DNA from: OLB11 sp041392835
GTDB taxonomy: Bacteria; Bacteroidota; Bacteroidia; Chitinophagales; Chitinophagaceae
DNA length: 64,000 bases
Assembly: GCA_041392835.1 (NCBI GenBank)
Contig: JAWKLF010000001.1
Span: 744,001-808,000 of the forward strand
Direction: 5' to 3'
Shown: one piece after another, positions 17,625-25,752 of the stretch
Layout: each line of letters begins with the position of its first letter
Position numbering within the stretch: position 1 is the stretch's first letter
Notes under the pieces: model-generated
Databases searched by the model: none
What the model was told of the DNA's origin: nothing
What the model saw: the letters and a program-made list of their open reading frames with translations, nothing else
Program-made: the position numbers and the translations under genes

Positions 17625-20600
17625 TTAGAAAGTAAGTTTAAAATTGATACCATAGGTTTTAGTACCAGGATTATTGAAGTAGTCTAAGCCTTGTGCTTTT
17701 TCACCACCTACTAAACTTGTTTCAGGGTCAACACCTTGATATTTTGTCCATAATAATAAGTTACGACCTAAAACACCAAATTGTACACCTTTTATAAATT
17801 TAGTTTCTTTCAACCATTTTGAAGGAAGGTTATACGATAATGATAATTCACGTAAGCGAACCCATGATGCATCTTCCACAAATGGTTCGTTGATAGTAAA
17901 ACCGCCACCTACTGACATGTAATAAGTTTGGTCTAAATTAACCGAATTGGTATTTACTTTTCCTGAGCCTAATACTTCATTACCTAATTCATCGTAGTGA
18001 TATATTTTACCATCAGCACCTACATGACCCATTAAACCATCAAAAACCTTTGTGTCTTTATCTCTACCTTCAGTAGCTTTAGCCATACCAAAATGCGTTA
18101 ATGCGCCTCTAGTACCATTCCAAATTACGCCGCCTTGTCGTGTTTCGAATAAAAAGCCTAAAGATATTCCTTTATAGGTAAAGATATTGTTGATACCACC
18201 CAACCAGTCGGGCATTACACTACCAAGGTCTGTTTGTTCATTGGCTACATCGGGCATGCCAAAATATGGACTAGTAGGATCATCATTGATTACAATGTTT
18301 CCATCGGCATCTCTAACATAAGAAGAACCGTAGAATATTCCATAAGGCTTATCCACAAATAAATTCACTGTAGAACCTGTAAAACCATTTAATTGTACTG
18401 TTTCTACGCCATCTGCTAATTTTATTACCTTACTTCTATTTCTTGAATAATTAACTATAACATCCCATCTGAAATCGCGTTTGCGTATAGGATTGATCGT
18501 TAATTGTAATTCATGTCCTCTATTATTAATAGTAGCCGCATTGGTAAATAATCTTGTATTACCACTAGACGCTGGTACTGGCACTCTTACAAATAAATCT
18601 TTAGTTCTGCTATTATAGAAGGTATAATCTAAACCTAATCTGTTGTTTAAAAAACGTAGTTCTGTACCTACTTCAAAAGTTGCTGTTTTTTCGGGTCTTA
18701 AATCATCATTAAACAAAATAGAAGATTCAAACATAGTAGCACTTCCGTTAATTGGATTACCATTGCCATTAGTCCATCCATCTTGTACAGAAGTAGGTAT
18801 AAATCTTGTCATCGTGCTTTGTACTGGAGGGTTTTGACCTGCCGTAGCATAAGACATTCTAAATTTACCATAGCTAAACTGTTTGTTGCTTATGCCAAAG
18901 GCATCAGAAAATATGAAGGAGCTGTTTAAGCTATAATAGAAATTAGGTTTAAAATTAGGCCAATAAGAAGTAGCATGTTCTAAACGACCTGTAGCTCCAA
19001 AAAACAAATAATTATTGATACCAATTTTGGCTTCTCCAAATTCTGACAAACGTCTATATTTAGAATCACTTATATCTCTTGATGAAACATTTTGAGCATT
19101 ATTGATATTATACCAACGGTCTATAATTAAATTATCACCTTGTGTATAGTGTTCTTTATATTTTTCAGAGTAAGTATTTTGTCCTAATAAGAAACTAAGT
19201 TCTACTTCTTTATTGATATATGGTGTTATATTGATTAAGAAATCATTATAAACATGATTATAAGATTCATTACGTTTTGCTATACGGCCTACTACTGGAA
19301 TTTCGATAGTTTGAGTACCAAAATTTTGTTGGCTATTGGTTCCATAATAGTCAGTACCTAAACGATTCGTAAAACTCAACCATGACAAAGGCGACCAGGT
19401 AGCATATACATTACCATAAGCACGATTGGTTTCATCGTTGTATTGATTTTCGTTGATGGTATAGTAAGGATTATCGTAGATACCATAGCCTCTATACGAA
19501 CGCATAGAACCATCTTCAAATAAATAAGCTTCTTGTGCTTTTGGATCATCAAGACCGTTAGAGTTATCAAAATTGATAGGACTACGCATTAGGCCCAGCA
19601 TAATACCTGCTAGGTTGGAGCCTTGTTGCGAATATCGGCCTCTGGTATTGGCGTAGTTTACTACAGCACCCATCATTAGGTTTTCTCTTGGTTTTATATC
19701 TACATTTAATCCTATCGTATTTCTTTTCAAGAAAGTATTAGGAATAATACCATTTTGATTCAAATTACCTAAGGATACTCTATAGGTAGCATGTTCTGTA
19801 CCATTGCTGATAGATAAGTTATGACGGTAAGTCATACCTGTTCTAAAAAATTGTCCAGCATTGTCGTAAGGAACGAATTTGTTTTTAGCATCAGGATTGC
19901 TCTCGCCAACCAAGTTGCCATTTTTATCCCAAGGATAATCGCTTGCACCATCCCAATACATAGTATCTACCATAGCACCCCAACTTTCTCTACGACCTGT
20001 GTGTGGGCCTTGGTATTTTCCACTCATGCCTTGTGAATACATATTTTGTAATTCAGGTAAGCGATTTACTTTGTCAGCTGTTATAGAACCTGAATATTCA
20101 ACTTGTACACCTCTTTTTCCTCCTTTAGCACCTTTTTTAGTCGTTATTAATATTACACCATTAGCACCGTCTGAACCATATATAGCAGTGGCACCAGGTC
20201 CTTTTAATACAGACACATCTTCTATATCATCTGGATTAATATCCAAACCTCTAAAACCACCACTAATATTGTTTAAATATACATTTTGCGCATCATCTGG
20301 ATTACCAAAGCTAGAAGATGCAGTACTAATAGGTACACCATCTACTACAAAAAGAGGTTGCGTATTCAAGTTAATAGAGTTAATACCTCTTAACTGTATA
20401 AAGGCAGCAGCACCTGGTGTACCCGAAGCATTGGTAATTTGAAGACCTGCTACTTTACCACTCAAGGCAGTAACAGCATTACCATTTTGGCCTTGCGTAA
20501 TCACCTCATTTTTTACCGATGTTTGCGCATAGCCCAATGTTCTTTTGTCTTTCTTGATACCCAAGGCGGTTACAACTACGTCGCGCAAGCTTTTGGTATC

Positions 20601-20882
20601 TTCTTTCATTGATACTACCATGCCATCTTGTGCAGATTTTTCGGTAGTTTTCATACCAATAGCTGAGATGACTAATGCAGAACCTTCTTCGGTGTTTAAT
20701 TTAAAATGTCCATTTACATCCGAAACCGTTCCTTTGTTGGTCCCTTTTACACGGATGGTTGCGCCAGGAAGCCCTTCGCCCTTCTCATCCAAAATTTTCC
20801 CTCGTATGGATACACTTTGTGCCCATACCAATTGCAGTCCCATTAATAGAACTGATAAAGTAAGTAATAGTTTTTTCTTCAT
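17625..20882 (-). CDS. SusC/RagA-family TonB-linked outer-membrane transporter
   Basis: A 1085-residue TonB-dependent barrel. It has a signal peptide (ending QLVWAQ), an N-terminal carboxypeptidase-like regulatory domain (VSIRGKILDEKGEGLPGATI), and a plug domain with ALSGKVAGLQITNASGTPG and the SusC signature INPDDIEDVSVLKGPGATAI followed by YGSDGANGVILITTKKG. The beta-barrel ends with GINFKLTF, with the usual terminal Phe. It imports a bulky nutrient captured by the SusD partner, using TonB energy. It is first in a two-gene operon. A promoter candidate lies upstream at 20928-20959. Divergent from rplM. Confidence 0.95.
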   Translation of the reverse strand: MKKKLLLTLSVLLMGLQLVWAQSVSIRGKILDEKGEGLPGATIRVKGTNKGTVSDVNGHFKLNTEEGSALVISAIGMKTTEKSAQDGMVVSMKEDTKSLRDVVVTALGIKKDKRTLGYAQTSVKNEVITQGQNGNAVTALSGKVAGLQITNASGTPGAAAFIQLRGINSINLNTQPLFVVDGVPISTASSSFGNPDDAQNVYLNNISGGFRGLDINPDDIEDVSVLKGPGATAIYGSDGANGVILITTKKGAKGGKRGVQVEYSGSITADKVNRLPELQNMYSQGMSGKYQGPHTGRRESWGAMVDTMYWDGASDYPWDKNGNLVGESNPDAKNKFVPYDNAGQFFRTGMTYRHNLSISNGTEHATYRVSLGNLNQNGIIPNTFLKRNTIGLNVDIKPRENLMMGAVVNYANTRGRYSQQGSNLAGIMLGLMRSPINFDNSNGLDDPKAQEAYLFEDGSMRSYRGYGIYDNPYYTINENQYNDETNRAYGNVYATWSPLSWLSFTNRLGTDYYGTNSQQNFGTQTIEIPVVGRIAKRNESYNHVYNDFLINITPYINKEVELSFLLGQNTYSEKYKEHYTQGDNLIIDRWYNINNAQNVSSRDISDSKYRRLSEFGEAKIGINNYLFFGATGRLEHATSYWPNFKPNFYYSLNSSFIFSDAFGISNKQFSYGKFRMSYATAGQNPPVQSTMTRFIPTSVQDGWTNGNGNPINGSATMFESSILFNDDLRPEKTATFEVGTELRFLNNRLGLDYTFYNSRTKDLFVRVPVPASSGNTRLFTNAATINNRGHELQLTINPIRKRDFRWDVIVNYSRNRSKVIKLADGVETVQLNGFTGSTVNLFVDKPYGIFYGSSYVRDADGNIVINDDPTSPYFGMPDVANEQTDLGSVMPDWLGGINNIFTYKGISLGFLFETRQGGVIWNGTRGALTHFGMAKATEGRDKDTKVFDGLMGHVGADGKIYHYDELGNEVLGSGKVNTNSVNLDQTYYMSVGGGFTINEPFVEDASWVRLRELSLSYNLPSKWLKETKFIKGVQFGVLGRNLLLWTKYQGVDPETSLVGGEKAQGLDYFNNPGTKTYGINFKLTF

Positions 20883-20927
20883 ACTTTGTGTTTTTAATGT
20901 TTAAAAATAAAATTGATGTCTCAAGCC

Positions 20928-20959
20928 CAAAACTAATTATCCAAATGTTTATATACAAG
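20928..20959 (-). promoter_or_regulatory. Candidate promoter of the susC-susD operon
   Basis: On the minus strand TAGTTTTG (20935-20928) matches the TAnnTTTG -7 element, with CTTG (20959-20956) 20 nt upstream as a near-match to the -33 TTTG. It lies 46 nt before the SusC start codon. Confidence 0.45.
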
Positions 20960-21201
20960 CATTTTTAACATTTTTTTTCATTAAAATTAACAGCTTAGAA
21001 ATAGTATAAATTCTTATTCGTTTTGAATGTCTTTAAATAATAAAAAAAGTATAAGCCATCCGAAATCACATTTAGAACTAATATTATCTATATTATTTAT
21101 GCTTAGAAAGTCAAAACATATTATAAAAAAATAAATAAATCTTTTTTTACATTGATAATCAATGAATATTAAGTAATAACTAAAAATAAATAGCCCTGCA
21201 A

Positions 21202-21235
21202 TTTGCTTTTTATCGAAAATATTCAATTACCTTTG
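21202..21235 (+). promoter_or_regulatory. Promoter of the rplM-rpsI-rpsB-tsf operon
   Basis: A clear Bacteroidota-type promoter: TTTG at 21202-21205, then 22 nt, then TACCTTTG at 21228-21235. It lies 45 nt before the rplM start codon, leaving a short leader. A similar TTTG...TAnnTTTG arrangement is standard for ribosomal protein genes in this phylum. Confidence 0.7.
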
Positions 21236-21280
21236 CGCTCCACAAAAAATAGTGGACACTTTCAAAATTATAGCATAACT

Positions 21281-21727
21281 ATGAGACATTTGAGTTACAA
21301 AACGAAATTTGCAAACAAACAAACACATAAACCATCTTGGTATATTGTAGATGCTACAGATCTTACTGTAGGTAAAATGTGTACTAAAGTAGCCAGCGTA
21401 TTGCGTGGCAAGCACAAACCAACGTATACTCCACATGCCGATGCAGGAGACTATGTGATTGTTATCAATGCATCCAAAATTGTACTTACTGGTGATAAAT
21501 TAAACCAAAAAGTATATATTGATTTCACTGGCTATCCAGGTGGAAAAAAAGAAGAAAAAGCGAAAGACTTATTAGTTAGACGCCCCGAAAAAATTGTTGA
21601 GCGAGCTGTAAAAGGTATGTTACCTAAAAACAGACTTGGACGTGCCATGCAAAAGAAACTTTTTGTTTATGCCGATGCAACACATCCTCACCAAGCTCAA
21701 AAGGCAGCCCCTTTAAATATTAAATAA
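21281..21727 (+). CDS. rplM: 50S ribosomal protein L13
   Basis: A 148-residue L13, an assembly-initiating protein of the large ribosomal subunit. Motifs seen: WYIVDATDLTVGKMCTKVAS, RGKHKPTYTPHADAGDYVIV, and the C-terminal VKGMLPKNRLGRAM followed by LFVYADATHPHQAQKP-like sequence. The frame is open upstream to 21203, but that part contains the promoter. The ATG at 21281 (MRHLSYKTKFANKQ) gives the family-like start. It is first in the operon with rpsI 29 nt downstream, the usual L13-S9 pairing. Confidence 0.96.
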   Translation: MRHLSYKTKFANKQTHKPSWYIVDATDLTVGKMCTKVASVLRGKHKPTYTPHADAGDYVIVINASKIVLTGDKLNQKVYIDFTGYPGGKKEEKAKDLLVRRPEKIVERAVKGMLPKNRLGRAMQKKLFVYADATHPHQAQKAAPLNIK

Positions 21728-21756
21728 TTATATAAAATACTTTCATCAATATTAAT

Positions 21757-22146
21757 ATGGAAAAACAAAAAAAAGCTATAGGTCGTCGTAAAGAAGCCGT
21801 TGCTCGTATTTATTTAGAAAAAGGAAATGGTACTATCACTGTCAACGATCGTGATTATAAACTATATTTCCCGTTAATGTATTTGCAAAATCAAGTAGAA
21901 CTTCCGTTAAAAACAGTAGATGGTTTAGATAAATACAACGCAACTATCAATGTAGTAGGGGGTGGTCTAAAAGGTCAAGCAGAAGCTATCAAATTAGGTC
22001 TATCGAGAGCGCTTTGCAACTTAGACGTTGAAATGCGTACCATGCTAAAACCTGCTGGATTATTGACGCGTGACCCACGCTCAGTAGAACGTAAGAAATT
22101 TGGTCATAAAAAAGCTCGTAAAAGCTATCAATTCTCTAAACGTTAA
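21757..22146 (+). CDS. rpsI: 30S ribosomal protein S9
   Basis: A 129-residue S9, whose C-terminal tail contacts P-site tRNA. It starts AIGRRKEAVARIYLEKGNGT and ends with the basic tail PRSVERKKFGHKKARKSYQF followed by SKR, typical of the family. VVGGGLKGQAEAIKLGLSRAL is the conserved core helix. It lies 29 nt after rplM and 44 nt before rpsB in the same transcript. Confidence 0.97.
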   Translation: MEKQKKAIGRRKEAVARIYLEKGNGTITVNDRDYKLYFPLMYLQNQVELPLKTVDGLDKYNATINVVGGGLKGQAEAIKLGLSRALCNLDVEMRTMLKPAGLLTRDPRSVERKKFGHKKARKSYQFSKR

Positions 22147-22190
22147 TTTATTCAATTATTTATTCAACTTTTCAAACGAATTAAAGATAT

Positions 22191-23042
22191 ATGTCAGACA
22201 ATACATCTCTTCAGCAACAACTACTCGACGCAGGCGTTCATTTTGGACACTTACGTAAAAAATGGAACCCTAAAATGTTACCATACATTTTTGCTGAGAA
22301 AAAAGGAATACACATCATAGACCTCAATAAAACAATTGATGGACTACAAGATGCTGCTGCAGCTTTAAAACAAGTAGCAAAAAGTGGCAAAAAAATACTA
22401 TTCGTAGCTACTAAAAAACAAGCAAAAGAAATAGTTACAGAATGCGCTCAAAAAGTAAATATGCCTTATGTAACCGACCGTTGGTTGGGTGGTATGCTTA
22501 CAAACTTTTCTACTATTCGCAAAAGCGTTAAGAAAATGCAGAATATAGAAAAAATGCTTGAAGACGCGGCTGTAAGCATCAATAAAAAAGAACGTTTAAC
22601 GCTAAAACGCGACAAGGATAAATTAGAAAAAGTATTAGGTGGTATTGAAAATATGTCTCGCACACCAGCTGCTTTATTTATCGTAGATATATCTCACGAA
22701 CATATAGCCTTGGCAGAATCTAAACGTTTAGGAATCACTACAATTGGTATAGTAGATACCAATAGCGACCCAAACAAAGTAGATTTTGCAATACCAGCCA
22801 ACGATGATGCTACAAAATCAATTGCTATCATTACAAACTACATTACAGCTGCTATCATAGAAGGCTTGCAAGAAAGAGAAAGCGAAAAAGATAAAGAAGA
22901 AGAAACAAACGATGAAGAGGCAACTCTAACAGACGATTTATCTTTAGACGTGTCTGCCGATGGTGATGATGCTGATAAACCCAAAGCACCTCGAAAAAAA
23001 GCAACAGGTACTCGCAAAACGACGACGACTAAAAAATCCTAA
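22191..23042 (+). CDS. rpsB: 30S ribosomal protein S2
   Basis: A 283-residue S2. Core motifs: LLDAGVHFGHLRKKWNPKM, IHIIDLNKTIDGL, YVTDRWLGGMLTNFSTIRKS, and FIVDISHEHIALAESKRLGI. It is longer than the ~240-residue E. coli form because of a C-terminal extension (from about residue 227). The extension is acidic first (ESEKDKEEETNDEEA) and then basic with Thr/Lys repeats (APRKKATGTRKTTTTKK). Such tails occur in other Bacteroidota but their role is unclear. tsf follows after 74 nt, across a perfect 12-bp hairpin. Confidence 0.96.
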   Translation: MSDNTSLQQQLLDAGVHFGHLRKKWNPKMLPYIFAEKKGIHIIDLNKTIDGLQDAAAALKQVAKSGKKILFVATKKQAKEIVTECAQKVNMPYVTDRWLGGMLTNFSTIRKSVKKMQNIEKMLEDAAVSINKKERLTLKRDKDKLEKVLGGIENMSRTPAALFIVDISHEHIALAESKRLGITTIGIVDTNSDPNKVDFAIPANDDATKSIAIITNYITAAIIEGLQERESEKDKEEETNDEEATLTDDLSLDVSADGDDADKPKAPRKKATGTRKTTTTKKS

Positions 23043-23070
23043 TTAAAATTAATTTTCATTTATAACACAT

Positions 23071-23097
23071 AGTATCCCATTTTCTAAATGGGATACT
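23071..23097 (+). promoter_or_regulatory. Hairpin in the rpsB-tsf intergenic region
   Basis: A perfect 12-bp inverted repeat (AGTATCCCATTT and its complement) with a TCT loop. It is followed by TT then AAAAC, so the U-run is too short for a strong terminator. It may act as a partial terminator, a processing site or an mRNA stabiliser that sets the S2 to EF-Ts ratio. Confidence 0.65.
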
Positions 23098-23116
23098 TTA
23101 AAACAATATATTAAAA

Positions 23117-23968
23117 ATGAGTACAGTAACAATTACTGCCGCAGATATTAACAGACTTCGTCAACAAACAGGTGCTGGTATGCTCGATTGCCGCGCTGCC
23201 CTTACTGAAACCAATGGCGACTTTGAGGCAGCTATAGATTTTTTAAGAAAAAAAGGGCAAAAAGTAGCTGCCAAACGCAGCGACCGTGATGCTAAAGAAG
23301 GTTTAGTGATTGCTAAAACAACAGCCGATCATAAAACTGGAATCGTTATTAACCTAACTTCTGAAACAGACTTTGTGGCCAAAAATGAAGATTTTATTAA
23401 TTTGGGATTAGCTTTTTGTCAAACAGCTATAGACCACAATGTAACTTCTTTAGAAGCGTTTAAAGCTACCAAAATGGGCGACATCTCTGTACAAGATAAA
23501 TTGATGGAGACTGTAGCTAAAATAGGCGAAAAAATAGACATTACTTCGTTTGAGCGTATTGATGCTGACAGTGTAGTAGCTTATAATCATGCTGGCTACA
23601 GAGTAGCCGTATTGGTTGGTATGAATCAGGCTCACAACGAAACTATGGAAAATACTGGCAAAGATATTGCTATGCAAATAGCAGCTATGAATCCTTTAGC
23701 TGTAGATGCTACAAGTGTTTCGGCCGAAACAATAGAAAGAGAAAAAGCTATCATCATAGATACTATGAAAGAAGACCCTAAAATGGAGGGCAAACCAGAA
23801 GAAATGATTGCTAAAATTGCAGAAGGTAAACTCAATGCCTATTTTAAAGAAAATACATTGTTGCCACAAGCTTTTGTAAAAGATGGTAGCAAAACAGTTG
23901 CAGAATACCTTAAAAGTGTAGCTGCAGATTTGCAAGTAACTTCTTTTAAACGCTTGAATATCGGTTAA
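23117..23968 (+). CDS. tsf: Elongation factor Ts
   Basis: A 283-residue EF-Ts, the nucleotide exchange factor for EF-Tu. The N-terminal UBA-like module has LRQQTGAGMLDCRAALTETN and AIDFLRKKGQKVAAKRSDRD. The core TDFVAKNEDF motif contacts EF-Tu, and IAMQIAAMNPLAVDA and LLPQAFVKDGSKTVAEYL follow in the usual order. It is the last gene of the rplM-rpsI-rpsB-tsf transcript. A small inverted repeat covers the stop codon (23962-23977), and a U-run terminator follows at 23991-24024. Confidence 0.97.
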   Translation: MSTVTITAADINRLRQQTGAGMLDCRAALTETNGDFEAAIDFLRKKGQKVAAKRSDRDAKEGLVIAKTTADHKTGIVINLTSETDFVAKNEDFINLGLAFCQTAIDHNVTSLEAFKATKMGDISVQDKLMETVAKIGEKIDITSFERIDADSVVAYNHAGYRVAVLVGMNQAHNETMENTGKDIAMQIAAMNPLAVDATSVSAETIEREKAIIIDTMKEDPKMEGKPEEMIAKIAEGKLNAYFKENTLLPQAFVKDGSKTVAEYLKSVAADLQVTSFKRLNIG

Positions 23969-23990
23969 TTTTAACCGCATTAAAATACAA

Positions 23991-24024
23991 AAAAACTATC
24001 CCACACAGGGGTAGTTTTTTTTTG
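23991..24024 (+). terminator. Rho-independent terminator after tsf
   Basis: Left arm AAAAACTATCCC (23991-24002), loop ACACA, right arm GGGGTAGTTTTT with one G-T pair, then an unbroken T-run to 24023. A smaller hairpin at 23962-23977 precedes it. Confidence 0.85.
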
Positions 24025-24040
24025 GGCATAGCTAAAAAAA

Positions 24041-24065
24041 ATGCCAACTCCTAAGGAATTGGCAT
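24041..24065 (-). terminator. Minus-strand terminator of the barrel-protein gene
   Basis: A hairpin with arms ATGCCAA/TTGGCAT and TCC/GGA around a TAA loop, with one internal mismatch. On the minus strand it is followed by a T-run (A-run at 24033-24040 on the plus strand). It lies 21 nt after the stop of the minus-strand gene at 24087. Confidence 0.8.
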
Positions 24066-24086
24066 GGTATATTTTTTTTTATTTAT

Positions 24087-24857
24087 TTAGAATCGCACAC
24101 CTAAGTTGATACCAATAGCACGGATTCCTGGGCTTCCCCATTTTCCGTTTAATGTAAATCCATTGCTGTTAACACTATAGGTAACATCTTTGATAATTTG
24201 TTCGGCCTCTGTTTTAAAGTCGTTCAAAGACGAATTTAAATCGGCTTGTTCAGTAAGCGAAAGTGCTTTAGATGAAGTAGCTTTCAAGGTGCCATTGGTG
24301 AGCATGTATTGTATACCTAACCAAAAAATATCTAATGACATTCTGCTACCTAAATTAAAGTGCGAACCTATCATTAAGCCACCTCCAAATGAAGTAAACG
24401 AACCTGTTGAGGTTACATTTTGCTGAATTGAATTATCATCAGTATATTCTATAGGCAGATTCATAGAAATATTTCTAAAACGTAAGTATGGTGCTAAGTA
24501 AAAGCCTTTTAGTGCTTGTTTAGGATAGAAACGAAATTCGGGAGTGATGGCAAAACTACCTACTTTGTAGCTATCATAAAGGTTTTGCAAATCGGGGTCG
24601 TCGCTAATTTGGGTTAAGCCAAAAGGTTTGCCTTTGGGCATAAAACGTAGTTGTACTGCGGCAGAAATTTTGTTGCCAATAGCTCGTTCGTATTGCAATG
24701 CAATATTTTTATAAGCCAAGCTCGACAAATTGATTTTTACGCAATTTTTCTTTTCGGGACCATCGCTACTACCACCTTCTTTTACACGCTGTGCCTGTAA
24801 ATTGGTTTGCATAGATAGAATGATTAATGGAATAATAAACAGTTTTATTTTTTTCAT
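24087..24857 (-). CDS. Outer-membrane beta-barrel protein, DUF3575-like
   Basis: A 256-residue protein with a signal peptide (ending NLQAQ). Alternating strands such as KINLSSLAYKNIALQYERAI, SFAITPEFRFYP and FYLAPYLRFRNI follow, and it ends with GINLGVRF, the terminal Phe of an outer-membrane barrel. The first strand pattern resembles the DUF3575 group of Bacteroidota. Function is unknown; likely a small porin-like or structural barrel. The gene is convergent with tsf. The next gene upstream on the same strand begins 72 nt away. Confidence 0.8.
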   Translation of the reverse strand: MKKIKLFIIPLIILSMQTNLQAQRVKEGGSSDGPEKKNCVKINLSSLAYKNIALQYERAIGNKISAAVQLRFMPKGKPFGLTQISDDPDLQNLYDSYKVGSFAITPEFRFYPKQALKGFYLAPYLRFRNISMNLPIEYTDDNSIQQNVTSTGSFTSFGGGLMIGSHFNLGSRMSLDIFWLGIQYMLTNGTLKATSSKALSLTEQADLNSSLNDFKTEAEQIIKDVTYSVNSNGFTLNGKWGSPGIRAIGINLGVRF

Positions 24858-24929
24858 GATATATGTGTTTTAGAAATACAAAAGTATTGAAAGTGCAGAA
24901 TTTTATACTACCAGATTAAGGGTATTTTA

Positions 24930-25679
24930 TTATAAACGGTATCTTAATTGTTCCAGATTTTTTTGCCAACGTATATCAAAAGCCAGTCCGCTCATCACCA
25001 TCCAGTGATTTTGAAAAAAGCGTTTTCCATTCATATCTATATTATTAATCACTTTATATTCATTGCGATAATAATTAAATCCTAAGCGCCATAGCAACAC
25101 TTTGCTTAAACGAAAAGAGCCATATACTTCGGACATGATAGTGCCATAGCTTTCTGCCGACACCATATTGAGATTAAAGGCATAGGGTTCTGTTTTTTGT
25201 TTTAACTCCAAAGGGTATGGAAGTGTTTCATAAGAACGAAAGTAAGCTTCTTTGGAATCTCCAAAGTTGACACCGCCTATATCGGAAGTAAAGTAGATAT
25301 CTACACCGGGTTTGATATTGATTTTGATAGCAGCATATGCATTTAGGGTGTTGGTATTTACTTTAGGGATATAAAGTGTATCTGCACCTCCTGGATTAAT
25401 TTCGCTTAGATAAAAACTTGAGGTTGTATATTCTCTTTTTTTGGTAAAAAATACATTAGCTCTAAGGCCGCATCCTATAGCCAAACGTTGCTTGCCTCGG
25501 CCTATTCCATGCAGATAGTGTATATTGGCTCCTACACTCCAATGTGGATTTCCATAATAGCCTACATTGCCATATACACAGGCCTCTGCCGTGCGTTGTT
25601 TGAGAATTTTTCTCATTTTTTGGGCATTGCCAGCATAGCCTATAAGGAGTAACAAACTTAAAAAAACAATTCGCTTCAT
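24930..25679 (-). CDS. Hypothetical secreted outer-membrane-type protein
   Basis: A 249-residue protein with a signal peptide (MKRIVFLSLLLLIGYAGNAQ). It is rich in Tyr and alternating beta strands (for example VGYYGNPHWSVGANIHYLHG and YAAIKINIKPGVDIYFTSDI) and ends with IRWQKNLEQLRYRL. This suggests a beta-barrel or beta-sandwich in the outer membrane, although the terminal aromatic residue expected of a classical barrel is absent. I recognise no named family. It lies between the DUF3575-like gene and the histidine kinase on the same strand with gaps of 72 and 73 nt. Confidence 0.65.
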   Translation of the reverse strand: MKRIVFLSLLLLIGYAGNAQKMRKILKQRTAEACVYGNVGYYGNPHWSVGANIHYLHGIGRGKQRLAIGCGLRANVFFTKKREYTTSSFYLSEINPGGADTLYIPKVNTNTLNAYAAIKINIKPGVDIYFTSDIGGVNFGDSKEAYFRSYETLPYPLELKQKTEPYAFNLNMVSAESYGTIMSEVYGSFRLSKVLLWRLGFNYYRNEYKVINNIDMNGKRFFQNHWMVMSGLAFDIRWQKNLEQLRYRL

Positions 25680-25752
25680 AGCTGCTTTCGATTTTAAAGC
25701 TTAAAAGTAAGATGATTAGGCATTAAATACAATATATTTTTTAATTATTATT

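Larger units (their letters stand above)
20883..21280. other. Divergent intergenic region between susC-like gene and rplM
   Basis: About 400 nt, very AT-rich, no coding sequence seen. It holds the promoter candidates for the SusC/SusD operon (minus strand, 20928-20959) and for rplM (plus strand, 21202-21235). The middle part (20960-21190) contains only A/T-rich runs, and I recognise no riboswitch or small RNA in it. Confidence 0.6.

Noticed and set aside
19999..20904. Plus-strand open frames inside the susC-like gene
   Set aside because: The minus-strand SusC frame carries all family motifs; the reverse frames show no domain.
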